From positions 50,407-114,406 of the forward strand of contig DJXW01000028.1 of the NCBI GenBank assembly GCA_002449845.1: DNA of 64,000 nt, given 5' to 3'. This DNA comes from Prevotella sp. UBA6994 (GTDB lineage: Bacteria > Bacteroidota > Bacteroidia > Bacteroidales > Bacteroidaceae). Below are positions 36,348-44,794 of this stretch, one piece after another; the first letter of the stretch is position 1, and each line of letters begins with the position of its first letter. The position numbers were made by a program, and so were the translations under genes. The notes under the pieces are model-generated. The model saw only the letters and a program-made list of their open reading frames with translations, had not been told where the DNA came from and searched no databases.

Positions 36348-37016
36348 TCAGTGGTATCCTCCACTCATACCTTGACGGATGTATTGTTCTATCTCTTCAT
36401 AACGCAGGCGATAAGCAGCCCCTGTATAATGATGTGCCGGTCCAATGACTATAATCCATCCATCAACAAAACCTACGTTTCCCACTACCAATTCTTCCGG
36501 GCAACCCACCTCCATGGGCAATTCGCCACGATATTCCCACATCAATTCCTTGATCTGTTTCTCGTCGCAATTAAAAATTTCATCAGCCTGAAGACGATGC
36601 CCATCTCTCTTGCTGAAAGTGGCACAATCCTGTGAAATCCATCTCACCGTATCTTCATCCACCACCTTGGCCTCAAAAGTCACACAGTTCTCGTCTTCAA
36701 AACTCCTCTCCACCACGATCTGCCTGCTCATGTCCACTACATCCAACAAGTATCTTCCACTGACATCCATCAACAACGACCTAAAGGTACTCTCATCAAG
36801 TTTCTTGGGACATTCCACCTCAAGCACGTCACATATCCACTCACGCACATTGTCAAGCACGCGAGCGTCACCATCCACGGGATACTCTATTTTCGCTGAA
36901 TACGATGCCTTTCCGTTACCCTTTTGTTGGCAGGAAACATTCTTGGTTTCAAAAAACGTCTGTGCCCCACAAGCAGAGGATATCACCAATAAGCACGCAA
37001 CTAAAAATGTCTTCAT
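36348..37016 (-). CDS. Exported DUF3298/RsiV-like protein
   Basis: 222 residues from the ATG at 37016 (MKTFLVACLLVISSACGAQ); a Met at 37028 is an alternative. The start region is a signal peptide, possibly a lipoprotein signal with weak lipobox. The C-terminal half, with GHRLQADEIFNCDE and AYRLRYEEIEQYI, resembles the DUF3298 domain found in RsiV-like and other exported proteins. No catalytic motif is evident. Role unknown; no sigma factor gene lies beside it, so an anti-sigma job is unlikely here. Promoter at 37038. Confidence 0.55.
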   Translation of the reverse strand: MKTFLVACLLVISSACGAQTFFETKNVSCQQKGNGKASYSAKIEYPVDGDARVLDNVREWICDVLEVECPKKLDESTFRSLLMDVSGRYLLDVVDMSRQIVVERSFEDENCVTFEAKVVDEDTVRWISQDCATFSKRDGHRLQADEIFNCDEKQIKELMWEYRGELPMEVGCPEELVVGNVGFVDGWIIVIGPAHHYTGAAYRLRYEEIEQYIRQGMSGGYH

Positions 37017-37037
37017 GACCTTTCTCATAAGCAAATG

Positions 37038-37045
37038 CAAAGATA
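37038..37045 (-). promoter_or_regulatory. -7 box for the DUF3298-like gene
   Basis: TATCTTTG on the - strand, 21 bp before the ATG at 37016. Confidence 0.55.
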
Positions 37046-37123
37046 CTAAAAAATACATGAAAAAGAGGCACTTTTTTACACATAATTTAGCAAGCAAAAT
37101 TTCTCAAGTTGGCGTTTTTTTTG

Positions 37124-37131
37124 TAAATTTG
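37124..37131 (+). promoter_or_regulatory. -7 box for gyrB
   Basis: TAAATTTG, 25 bp before the ATG at 37157. Confidence 0.55.
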
Positions 37132-37156
37132 CACAATTAAAATTCAACACTACAAA

Positions 37157-39130
37157 ATGACAGAAGAACAATTGAATAAAGATAATTATTCAGCCAGTAA
37201 TATTCAAGTCCTCGAAGGTCTTGAAGCAGTGCGCAAACGCCCAGCCATGTACATCGGAGACATCAGCGAGAAGGGTCTTCACCACTTGGTGAACGAGACC
37301 GTTGACAACTCCATTGATGAGGCAATGGCTGGATTTTGTAAGAACATAGAAGTAACCATCAATGAAGATAATTCCATTACCGTACAAGACGACGGTCGCG
37401 GAATCCCCGTAGATGAGCATGAGAAAATGCACAAGTCTGCATTAGAGGTGGTTATGACCGTGCTACACGCCGGAGGTAAGTTCGACAAGGGTTCTTACAA
37501 GGTCAGCGGTGGTCTTCACGGCGTAGGTGTCAGTTGCGTGAACGCATTGTCTTCTCACATGATGTCACAGGTATTCCGTGACGGAAAGATTTACCAACAA
37601 GAATATGAAAAGGGAAAGCCATTGTATCCTGTGAAGGTAGTCGGCGAGACCACCCTTCGTGGTACACGCCAACAATTCTGGCCAGACCCCACCATCTTCA
37701 CCACCACGGTGTATCAATGGGACATCATTGCCCGTCGTATGCGTGAGTTGGCTTATCTTAACGCAGGTATCACCATCAAATTGGTTGACCTCAGAAAAGA
37801 CGAAGATGGCAAGACCAAGGAAATGACATTCCATGCCAAGGAAGGACTCAAGGAGTTTGTGCGCTACATCGACCGTCACCGCACCCATCTCTTCGATGAT
37901 ACCATTTATTTGAAGACTGAAAAACAAGGCATTCCCATCGAAGTGGCAATCATGTACAACACTGATTACTCTGAGAATATTCACTCTTACGTCAACAATA
38001 TCAACACGATAGAAGGTGGTACTCACCTCACTGGTTTCCGCATTGCCCTCACTCGTACATTGAAGGCATACGCCGATGCCGACCCAGTTATCTCCAAGCA
38101 GATAGAGAAAGCGAAGATCGAAATCACGGGCGAAGACTTCCGTGAAGGTCTTACAGCTGTTATCTCCATCAAGGTGGCAGAACCTCAGTTTGAGGGACAA
38201 ACCAAGACCAAGTTGGGTAACAGTGAAGTGACGGGTGCCGTTCAACAGGCTGTTGGAGAGGCTCTTAGCTACTATTTGGAGGAACACCCCAAGGAAGCTA
38301 AGCAAATTTGTGAGAAAGTAGTGTTGGCAGCCACGGCACGTATTGCCGCACGCAAGGCTCGTGAAAGCGTTCAGCGCAAAAACCCCATGTCAGGTGGTGG
38401 TCTGCCCGGTAAATTAGCCGACTGTTCCAACAAAGACCCCAAGGAATGTGAAATCTTCCTCGTCGAGGGTGATTCCGCAGGTGGTTCAGCCAAGCAAGGT
38501 CGCGACCGTTATACACAAGCCATCCTCCCTCTTCGCGGTAAGATTTTGAACGTAGAGAAAGTGCAGTGGCATAGGGTATTCGAGGCTGAGTCTGTGATGA
38601 ATATCATCCAGAGTATCGGCGTTCGCTTTGGTGTGGATGGTGAAGACGACCGTGAGGCAAATACTGATAAGTTGCGTTACGACAAGATTATCATCATGAC
38701 CGACGCCGATGTCGATGGTTCTCACATCGACACATTGATTATGACGCTCTTCTATCGCTTCATGCCGAAAGTCATCCAGGAAGGTCACCTCTATATTGCC
38801 AATCCCCCACTCTATCTCTGTACATATAAGAATAAGGTGAAGGAATATTGCTACACTGACCAGCAACGTCAGGCATTCCTCGACAAATACGGCAATGGCG
38901 TTGATGATGGCAAGAGCATTCACACCCAACGTTACAAAGGTCTGGGTGAAATGAATCCAGAGCAGTTGTGGGAAACCACGATGGATCCCAAGACTCGTCT
39001 CTTGAAGCAAGTGACGATAGAGAATGCAGCAGAAGCCGACGAGATTTTCTCTATGCTCATGGGTGATGACGTAGAACCACGCCGTGAGTTTATCGAGAAG
39101 AATGCCAATTATGCGAATATAGACGCATAA
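37157..39130 (+). CDS. gyrB: DNA gyrase subunit B
   Basis: 657 residues, GyrB length for Bacteroidetes. GHKL ATPase motifs: VRKRPAMYIGD, NETVDNSIDEAMAG, QDDGRGIPV, and GGLHGVGVSCVNALS. Toprim motifs: FLVEGDSAGGSAKQGRDR and MTDADVDGSHI, followed by QRYKGLGEMNPEQLWETTM. With GyrA it introduces negative supercoils using ATP. Alternative ParE is less likely given the size and the EGDSAGGSAKQGRDR form. It stands as a single gene between its own promoter and a strong terminator. Confidence 0.95.
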   Translation: MTEEQLNKDNYSASNIQVLEGLEAVRKRPAMYIGDISEKGLHHLVNETVDNSIDEAMAGFCKNIEVTINEDNSITVQDDGRGIPVDEHEKMHKSALEVVMTVLHAGGKFDKGSYKVSGGLHGVGVSCVNALSSHMMSQVFRDGKIYQQEYEKGKPLYPVKVVGETTLRGTRQQFWPDPTIFTTTVYQWDIIARRMRELAYLNAGITIKLVDLRKDEDGKTKEMTFHAKEGLKEFVRYIDRHRTHLFDDTIYLKTEKQGIPIEVAIMYNTDYSENIHSYVNNINTIEGGTHLTGFRIALTRTLKAYADADPVISKQIEKAKIEITGEDFREGLTAVISIKVAEPQFEGQTKTKLGNSEVTGAVQQAVGEALSYYLEEHPKEAKQICEKVVLAATARIAARKARESVQRKNPMSGGGLPGKLADCSNKDPKECEIFLVEGDSAGGSAKQGRDRYTQAILPLRGKILNVEKVQWHRVFEAESVMNIIQSIGVRFGVDGEDDREANTDKLRYDKIIIMTDADVDGSHIDTLIMTLFYRFMPKVIQEGHLYIANPPLYLCTYKNKVKEYCYTDQQRQAFLDKYGNGVDDGKSIHTQRYKGLGEMNPEQLWETTMDPKTRLLKQVTIENAAEADEIFSMLMGDDVEPRREFIEKNANYANIDA

Positions 39131-39152
39131 GGCTATTCACCATCACAATATA

Positions 39153-39190
39153 GAGGGTATGTCATTCATTTTGACATACCCTCTTTTTTT
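39153..39190 (+). terminator. Terminator after gyrB
   Basis: Perfect 12-bp stem GAGGGTATGTCA / TGACATACCCTC (39153-39164, 39172-39183), 7-nt loop, then seven T. Confidence 0.92.
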
Positions 39191-39262
39191 ATCATGAGAA
39201 TGCTCTATTCTCCCTTCCACACAACAATTTTTACTGAATAATCATTTAAATCTTTAATCCTT

Positions 39263-39328
39263 GTCGCAGTTTAATAAAACTATGACGTGGTTTTATAAAA
39301 CTGCGACGTAGTTTTATTAATCTTCGAC
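39263..39328. repeat. Array C: three GTTTTATnAAAC dyads, 21-bp period
   Basis: GTCGCAGTTTAATAAAAC (39263-39280, inverted), GTTTTATAAAACTGCGAC (39290-39307) and GTTTTATTAATCTTCGAC (39311-39328). The last two start 21 bp apart and belong to tandem units beginning GACGTRG. The first and second are an 18-bp inverted repeat with one mismatch. The rest of the 358-bp gap between gyrB and the GH95 gene holds only the gyrB terminator and the promoter at 39433. Confidence 0.75.
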
Positions 39329-39432
39329 ACAGATTAAACATTTTGAGCGATATTTTCCTTGTTTACATTGAATAATCCACATATTTTCATGCTACGACAA
39401 ACATCATATCATTGGAAAAAATATATAATTAC

Positions 39433-39463
39433 TTGGATAATTCATACAAAAGAAGTAATTTTG
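39433..39463 (+). promoter_or_regulatory. Promoter of the GH95 gene
   Basis: -33 TTG at 39433-39435 and -7 TAATTTTG at 39456-39463, 20 bp apart; ATG at 39489. Confidence 0.7.
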
Positions 39464-39488
39464 TGGCAAATAACAAAACCTACATAAC

Positions 39489-41897
39489 ATGAAAAAGATA
39501 CTGCTTACACTAACCATCATAAGCTATTGCTTCACTGCTATTGCCCAACAACTCCCCATGAAATTATGGTACGATAAGCCCGCACAATTTTTTGAGGAAT
39601 CTTTGCCTATCGGAAACGGAAAAATGGGTGCTTTGGTATATGGAAATCCCGATGACAACTTACTATATCTCAACGACATCACCCTATGGACGGGTAAACC
39701 ATACGACAGGCAGATGGATGCTGATGCCCACCAATGGTTACCAGCTATCAGAGAGGCATTATTCCAAGAAGATTATGCCAAGGCTGATTCTCTCCAGCTA
39801 CACATACAAGGACCCAACTCGCAATTCTACCAACCGTTAGCCACCTTGCACGTCAAGAACTTAGACAAAGGCGATTGTACCAACTACTATCGCGAATTGA
39901 ATATCGACAGTGCCATTTGCCAAGACAGATTCACACGCAATGGCATTGAATACTCACGAGAATACTTTGCCAGCAATCCCGACAAGGTGATTGCCATGAG
40001 AATCAAATCGTCTATGCCTCAGAGCATCAACATTGAACTGATTCTCACGGCACAAATCCCCCACGGCATCAAAGCATCCGACAAGCAGCTGACTCTTACA
40101 GGTCACGCCATTGGCAATCCTGACGAAAGCATTCATTTCTGCTCCATCCTCAAGACAGATACCAAAGACGGACAAACCACCAAGACAGACAGTACCCTGA
40201 AAATCACAAATGCGACGGAAGCCATCATCTACTTTGTCAACGAGACCAGTTTCAATGGATTCGACAAACATCCCGTAAAAGAAGGGGCTGCATATATCGA
40301 GAATGCCATAGACGATGCCTGGCACTTGGTGAACTACACATACGAGCAGTTGCGTGAACGACATATAGCCGATTATCAGACCTATTTCAACAGACTACAA
40401 TTGCATATTGACGGAGCCCAATACGACAGGCAACGCACTACCGAACAGCAACTGAAAGACTATACTGACCAAGGGGGCAACAATCCTTATTTGGAAACCC
40501 TCTATATGCAATACGGTAGGTATTTGCTGATTAGTTGTTCTCGTACTCCAAATGTTCCTGCCAACCTACAAGGTCTATGGACACCCCATCAATTCTCACC
40601 TTGGCGGGGCAACTACACCGTCAACATCAACTTAGAGGAAAACTATTGGCCTGCAGAGATTGCCAACCTCTCTGAAATGACCGAGCCACTATGGGGATTC
40701 ATGAAAGGACTGGCGGAAAACGGCAAATACACAGCCAAAAACTACTATGGTATCAGCAGAGGATGGTGCAGCAGTCACAACAGCGACATCTGGGCAATGA
40801 CGAATCCCGTGGGAGAAAAGCGAGAAAGTCCTGAATGGAGCAACTGGAACTTAGGCGGGGCTTGGCTCACACAAAATCTTTGGGATCATTACGCATTCAC
40901 GCAAGACAAAAATTTCTTGCGTAATACCGCATGGCCATTATTGAAAGGATCATCAGAGTTTGTACTCGATTGGCTGGTGGAAAATCCGAAGAATCCCAAA
41001 GAACTTATCACAGCCCCATCTACATCACCTGAAAACGAATACAAGACGGATAAGGGGTACCATGGAACTACCTGCTATGGTGGCACTGCCGACCTTGCCA
41101 TCATTCGTGAATTGTTCAAGAACACGGAGGATGCAGCAAGAGAGATGGGGCTGATTCATTACACAGCGCAAGGAACGGAAATCGACGATCCTGTAGTATC
41201 AGCCGTTTTCGAAGCCCATCATCGCCTCCATCCCTACACCATCGGACACATGGGCGACATCAACGAATGGTATTACGATTGGGATGACTGGGACTTCCAA
41301 CACAGGCATCAGTCGCATCTTATCGGACTCTATCCAGGTAGTCATATCACGCTGAAAAAGACTCCCGATTTGGCAAAAGCAGCAGCACGAAGTCTGGAAA
41401 TCAAAGGCGATTATACTACGGGATGGAGCACAGGGTGGCGCATCAATCTTTGGGCACGATTGCACAATGCCCAACAAGCCTACCATATTTATCAAAAACT
41501 GCTCACCTACGTTTCTCCCGACAATTACAAGGGCGCTGACCGCAGAAGAAGTGGCGGTACATATCCCAATTTATTCGACGCTCATCCCCCTTTCCAAATT
41601 GATGGTAACTTTGGTGGCACGGCTGGTGTTTGCGAAATGTTGATACAGAGTGACATGTTTACTAATACCATCGAATTGCTCCCTGCCCTCCCCGACGCTT
41701 GGCAATCGGGAAGCATCAGTGGTGTAAAAGCGCGTGGAGGATACACCTTAGACTTTACATGGAAAAACAAACAAGTTACTAAGGTAAGCATCTTCGGAGT
41801 AGCAAACGGCAATGTCAACTTGATTTGTAACGGAAAGACAAAACAAGTCAAACTAAAGGCGGGTAAGAAGAAAACCATCAAAATGAGCGCAAGATAA
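39489..41897 (+). CDS. GH95 family glycosidase (alpha-L-fucosidase/galactosidase)
   Basis: 802 residues, the family size. Signal peptide MKKILLTLTIISYCFTAIAQ, N-terminal beta domain, then the (alpha/alpha)6 barrel. The GH95 catalytic set seems complete: N379 and N381 in TVNINLEENYWPAE (activating Asn pair), E515 in APSTSPEN (acid) and D705 in FQIDGNFGG (next to the base water). QHRHQSHLIGLYPG is also typical. GH95 inverting enzymes remove alpha-1,2-L-fucose or alpha-L-galactose from host or plant glycans. No SusC/SusD or other glycosidase lies nearby, so it is not in a visible utilisation locus. It ends 22 bp from the convergent DUF3109 gene. Confidence 0.9.
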   Translation: MKKILLTLTIISYCFTAIAQQLPMKLWYDKPAQFFEESLPIGNGKMGALVYGNPDDNLLYLNDITLWTGKPYDRQMDADAHQWLPAIREALFQEDYAKADSLQLHIQGPNSQFYQPLATLHVKNLDKGDCTNYYRELNIDSAICQDRFTRNGIEYSREYFASNPDKVIAMRIKSSMPQSINIELILTAQIPHGIKASDKQLTLTGHAIGNPDESIHFCSILKTDTKDGQTTKTDSTLKITNATEAIIYFVNETSFNGFDKHPVKEGAAYIENAIDDAWHLVNYTYEQLRERHIADYQTYFNRLQLHIDGAQYDRQRTTEQQLKDYTDQGGNNPYLETLYMQYGRYLLISCSRTPNVPANLQGLWTPHQFSPWRGNYTVNINLEENYWPAEIANLSEMTEPLWGFMKGLAENGKYTAKNYYGISRGWCSSHNSDIWAMTNPVGEKRESPEWSNWNLGGAWLTQNLWDHYAFTQDKNFLRNTAWPLLKGSSEFVLDWLVENPKNPKELITAPSTSPENEYKTDKGYHGTTCYGGTADLAIIRELFKNTEDAAREMGLIHYTAQGTEIDDPVVSAVFEAHHRLHPYTIGHMGDINEWYYDWDDWDFQHRHQSHLIGLYPGSHITLKKTPDLAKAAARSLEIKGDYTTGWSTGWRINLWARLHNAQQAYHIYQKLLTYVSPDNYKGADRRRSGGTYPNLFDAHPPFQIDGNFGGTAGVCEMLIQSDMFTNTIELLPALPDAWQSGSISGVKARGGYTLDFTWKNKQVTKVSIFGVANGNVNLICNGKTKQVKLKAGKKKTIKMSAR

Positions 41898-41919
41898 ACT
41901 GGCACTCATAAGAAAAGAC

Positions 41920-42522
41920 TTATTGGTTGAGGTGGTTGACTTCTGCAGCAAGTGCTTCCAGTTCTGCATACCATTCCTCGCCAAAGCATCGGATAAGCGG
42001 TTCTTTCAGGAAGCGATAGACAGGCATGTCAAGGCATTTCCCGAGAACTACGGCATCTTTGCATACATCCCAACGATGGTAATTCAATCCCACCATTCCA
42101 TTATCAAATCGCTTGGCACGAATGGGATAAAGCGAACAGGAAATAGGTTTCATGAATGTAGTCTTTCCATCCCTGCAAGCCTTTTCCAAGGCGCAAAGGC
42201 AATTACCATGATCGTAACACGTAAAGACACAATCCTTTCCGTTGACGATACTGGTTACCAAGTCGCCGTCTTGGTCGGTATAAGCCACTCCCTGACGGTC
42301 AATGACAGATTGAGCCTGTGGAGACAAGTCCTGCCACACGTCGTCAAGCACCTCCTCTATTTCCCCGATTTCTTCGAGAGTAACAGGCGCACCAGCAATT
42401 CCTTCCACGCAACAAATGCCCTTGCACTTCTCATAGTCACAGCAAAAGCACTCGGTTATAATATCGGGAGACAACAACACGTCGCCCACTTGCAATATCG
42501 GTAAAATCTTTCTATTCTGCAT
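41920..42522 (-). CDS. DUF3109 cysteine-rich protein
   Basis: 200 residues from the ATG at 42522. Cysteines cluster in CFCCDYEKCKGICC and again in DCVFTCYDHGNCLCALEKAC and ISCSLYPIRAKRF, a pattern seen in DUF3109/YkgJ-type metal-binding proteins. It probably binds zinc or iron-sulfur but the function is not known. The longer frame to 42543 would overlap the ATPase gene; the chosen start leaves a 2-bp gap after the ATPase stop. Homologues in Bacteroidetes are often near DNA metabolism genes, but no such link can be proven here beyond ung upstream. Confidence 0.8.
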   Translation of the reverse strand: MQNRKILPILQVGDVLLSPDIITECFCCDYEKCKGICCVEGIAGAPVTLEEIGEIEEVLDDVWQDLSPQAQSVIDRQGVAYTDQDGDLVTSIVNGKDCVFTCYDHGNCLCALEKACRDGKTTFMKPISCSLYPIRAKRFDNGMVGLNYHRWDVCKDAVVLGKCLDMPVYRFLKEPLIRCFGEEWYAELEALAAEVNHLNQ

Positions 42523-42524
42523 AT

Positions 42525-43646
42525 TTACATCAAGAATTGCCAAAAGGATTGTGGATTTATAATTTCGTATGAAGAATTGGGGTAAGACTCTGCAAACAAT
42601 TTCGGTATAGACGGATTCTTTTTATCACTCCATTTAAACTCAAAGGTCGTTAGCCTCCCGTCCATTTCTTCCACTAAGTCTATCTCTTTTTGGTCATGAG
42701 TACGCCAAAAATACAAATGAGCATAACTCCCCATATACGCATTCCGTTTAACACGTTCAGCAACCATTAAGTTTTCCCACAACTCTCCTACATCATTTCT
42801 CAATTCTAAAGGAGCAAAATTAGACAAGATGGCATTACGAATGCCATTGTCATAAAAATATATCTTCTTGCCTTTCTTTATCTCATTGCGAATATTTCTG
42901 CTAAACGACTGTAAGCGGAACACTATAAAACATTTTTCCAATAAGTTAATATAACTTTCTACGGTCACCTTATCCACTCCAAGTAAATTAGCCAATTCAT
43001 TATAAGACACCTCACTGCCAATCTGCAAAGCCAAAGCCCTTACCAAATTCATCAATATATCAGGTTTCTTAATACCACGGAATGTCAACAAATCTTTATA
43101 TAAATAATTATTTGTGAGATTAACAAGAGTTTCTTTTGCATATTCTGGCTCAGTTACTATTTTCGGGTATAATCCATATATCATTCTATTTTCCAACATT
43201 CGTTGTTCATCAAGCAAAGAGGTATGGGCAGCTAATTCTGTAAGAGAGAGAGGATAAAGACGATATTCAATGAGCCTACCGGTAGCAGGTTCATTGATTT
43301 CATCTGCCAAGTCCAAAGAAGACGAGCCCGTCACTATTACCTGCGTGGCAAGTTTCAAGTCACCTATTTTCTTCAATGTCAAACATATATTTTTTACTCG
43401 TTGAGCCTCATCAATTAAGAAGAAATCGTATGGTGAAATAAGATTCCTTAATTCAGTGGTAGTTTTATCCATGAGGAATCGACGTTCATCCTCATTGTCA
43501 CAATTAAGAATACGGAAATGAGCATCATCCGAAACAACTTGCCCCAATAAGGTACTCTTCCCCACTTGTCGAGGACCAAGCACAACAATTATTTTTTTTC
43601 GTTGATAGGCATTTATCAACTTTTGTTTCAATAATCTTTGTATCAT
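42525..43646 (-). CDS. AAA ATPase with DUF4143 domain
   Basis: 373 residues from the ATG at 43646 (the TTG at 43652 is rejected). AAA_14-type ATPase: P-loop GPRQVGKST at 24-32, Walker B FFLIDEAQ at 76-83, sensor VTGSSSLDL; then a C-terminal DUF4143 nuclease-like domain with a helix-turn-helix-like stretch (SYNELANLLGVDKVTVESYI) and YFWRTHDQKEIDLV, the D/E-x-K-like core of restriction-type folds. Many copies of this family occur in Bacteroidetes and archaea with unknown jobs; they are sporadic and often look mobile. The base composition is more AT-rich than its neighbours, which hints at transfer. Its promoter at 43669-43700 has its -33 box inside a 68-bp palindrome. Confidence 0.88.
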   Translation of the reverse strand: MIQRLLKQKLINAYQRKKIIVVLGPRQVGKSTLLGQVVSDDAHFRILNCDNEDERRFLMDKTTTELRNLISPYDFFLIDEAQRVKNICLTLKKIGDLKLATQVIVTGSSSLDLADEINEPATGRLIEYRLYPLSLTELAAHTSLLDEQRMLENRMIYGLYPKIVTEPEYAKETLVNLTNNYLYKDLLTFRGIKKPDILMNLVRALALQIGSEVSYNELANLLGVDKVTVESYINLLEKCFIVFRLQSFSRNIRNEIKKGKKIYFYDNGIRNAILSNFAPLELRNDVGELWENLMVAERVKRNAYMGSYAHLYFWRTHDQKEIDLVEEMDGRLTTFEFKWSDKKNPSIPKLFAESYPNSSYEIINPQSFWQFLM

Positions 43647-43668
43647 ATCCAACTCTTTATTAACGATA

Positions 43669-43700
43669 CAAAGATAGAGAAAAAAGAGTAAATCACCAAA
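43669..43700 (-). promoter_or_regulatory. Promoter of the ATPase gene, -33 inside a palindrome
   Basis: On the - strand: -7 TATCTTTG (43669-43676) and -33 TTTG (43697-43700), 20 bp apart. The -33 box lies in the outer arm of the palindrome 43689-43756. Confidence 0.7.
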
Positions 43701-43756
43701 TTTATAGTGAATTTAGTGAATGCATTCACTAAATTCACTATAAATTTGGTGATTTA
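43689..43756. repeat. 68-bp perfect palindrome with no spacer
   Basis: Left arm 43689-43722 and right arm 43723-43756 are exact reverse complements over 34 bp, centred at TG|CA. Inside, AGTGAAT at 43706 and 43715 and ATTCACT at 43724 and 43733 make four half-sites at a strict 9-bp step. It lies between the ung stop and the ATPase start. Confidence 0.95.
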
Positions 43757-43765
43757 ACAAAACAA

Positions 43766-44431
43766 TTACCATTTGATGGGTTCAATGCCATTCTGTTCCA
43801 AATACGCATTACAACGAGAGAATTGATGCTGTCCAAACCAACCGCCACGATTGGCAGACAACGGTGAAGGATGTACAGATTCCAGTACCAGGTTATTCTG
43901 CTTGTCTATCATATACGACTTACCTCGTGCAAAGCCTCCCCATAGCATATAGACCAGATGCTCTCGCTGTGTTGCCAACGCCTTGATAGCCGCATCGGTA
44001 AACGACTGCCAGCCCAAGGTGGCGTGACTATTGGCTTGATGGGCACGAACGGTAAGCGTGGCATTGAGCAACAACACCCCCTGTTTAGCCCAACGTGTGA
44101 GGTTGCCAGTGGCAGGAATATCTGTACCCAAATCGTCGTGTATCTCCTTGAAGATATTCTGAAGCGAGGGAGGATAAGGCACTCCGTCTTGCACAGAAAA
44201 ACTCAGTCCGTGAGCCTGTCCTGGCTCATGGTAAGGGTCTTGACCGATAATAACCACCTTTACCTTGTCGAAAGGACAGAGATTGAAAGCATTAAAGATA
44301 AATTTACCTGGAGGGAAACAAGTACCCGATATATATTCACGTCGTACCGTATCAGTCAACTGTACGAAATAAGGTTTGTCAAACTCCCCTTGCAACTGTC
44401 GTTTCCACGACTCTTCCATCTGAACGTTCAT
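43766..44431 (-). CDS. ung: Uracil-DNA glycosylase
   Basis: 221 residues from the ATG at 44431 (MNVQMEESWKRQL). Family 1 motifs GQDPYHEPGQAHGLSFSV at 63-80, including the catalytic Asp, and HPSPLSANRGG near 187 (His of the leucine loop). It cuts uracil from DNA. The longer frame to 44503 was rejected: it would start in the hairpin of the upstream peptide operon's terminator (44484-44524). Its stop is 9 bp from the palindrome. Confidence 0.95.
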   Translation of the reverse strand: MNVQMEESWKRQLQGEFDKPYFVQLTDTVRREYISGTCFPPGKFIFNAFNLCPFDKVKVVIIGQDPYHEPGQAHGLSFSVQDGVPYPPSLQNIFKEIHDDLGTDIPATGNLTRWAKQGVLLLNATLTVRAHQANSHATLGWQSFTDAAIKALATQREHLVYMLWGGFARGKSYMIDKQNNLVLESVHPSPLSANRGGWFGQHQFSRCNAYLEQNGIEPIKW

Positions 44432-44483
44432 GGTAAAATCAGTTATTGATAATTTTCTGCGAAGATAATCATTTTCTTTGAAA

Positions 44484-44524
44484 ACAAAAAAGACAATAGC
44501 CATTATTTATTCGGCTATTGTCTT
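44484..44524 (-). terminator. Terminator of the secretome/peptide operon
   Basis: 12-bp stem AAGACAATAGCC / GGCTATTGTCTT (44490-44501, 44513-44524). On the - strand it is followed by a T-run, so it ends transcripts coming from the small-peptide genes. Confidence 0.85.
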
Positions 44525-44557
44525 CTTTAGAACTATTGATACTTAGAGTAAGGGAGA

Positions 44558-44725
44558 TTAATCCCAAACGCTTGCACCTTTTGCACCAAATTCACCATCA
44601 TACTCTTCATCATCGGGTTGAACCGTCTGATTGCCAGCATTAGGGTCAAGAGATGGAGTAACCATCACACCTTCTGAATTAACGTCCATCATGATGATGG
44701 CTGGGTTGATATATTCCTTTTTCAT
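44558..44725 (-). CDS. Small peptide 2 (55 residues), FGAKG family
   Basis: ATG at 44725, starting MKKEYINPAIIMMDVNSEG and ending in a D. It aligns without gaps to the next upstream peptide with 23 of 55 positions identical, concentrated in the C-terminal half: L26 D27 P28, G31, Q33, V35, P37, D39, Y42, G44, F46-G-A-K-G50 and W54. The front half is a KK-led, mildly hydrophobic stretch with no clear signal peptide. I do not recognise a family. Strong acidic character and a conserved C-terminal core would suit a precursor peptide that is processed, but no modifying enzyme is seen next to it. The ORF 5' extension to 44776 was rejected because it runs through the hairpin at 44751-44784. Confidence 0.7.
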   Translation of the reverse strand: MKKEYINPAIIMMDVNSEGVMVTPSLDPNAGNQTVQPDDEEYDGEFGAKGASVWD

Positions 44726-44750
44726 ATTTAAACAATTATCTGATGTATCA

Positions 44751-44784
44751 GGAACAGAGTGCCACGATGGTGGCATCCTGTTCC
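44751..44784 (-). other. Hairpin between the two peptide genes
   Basis: GGAACAG (44751-44757) pairs with CTGTTCC (44778-44784), and TGCCAC (44760-44765) with GTGGCA (44770-44775) around a 4-nt loop, with a 2-nt internal loop. No T-run follows, so it may protect or process the mRNA, or attenuate peptide 2. Confidence 0.65.
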
Positions 44785-44794
44785 GTGAAATAGA

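Noticed and set aside
44432..44503. Upstream extension of ung
   Set aside because: It would start within the terminator hairpin of the preceding operon; UDG homologues begin near the chosen Met.
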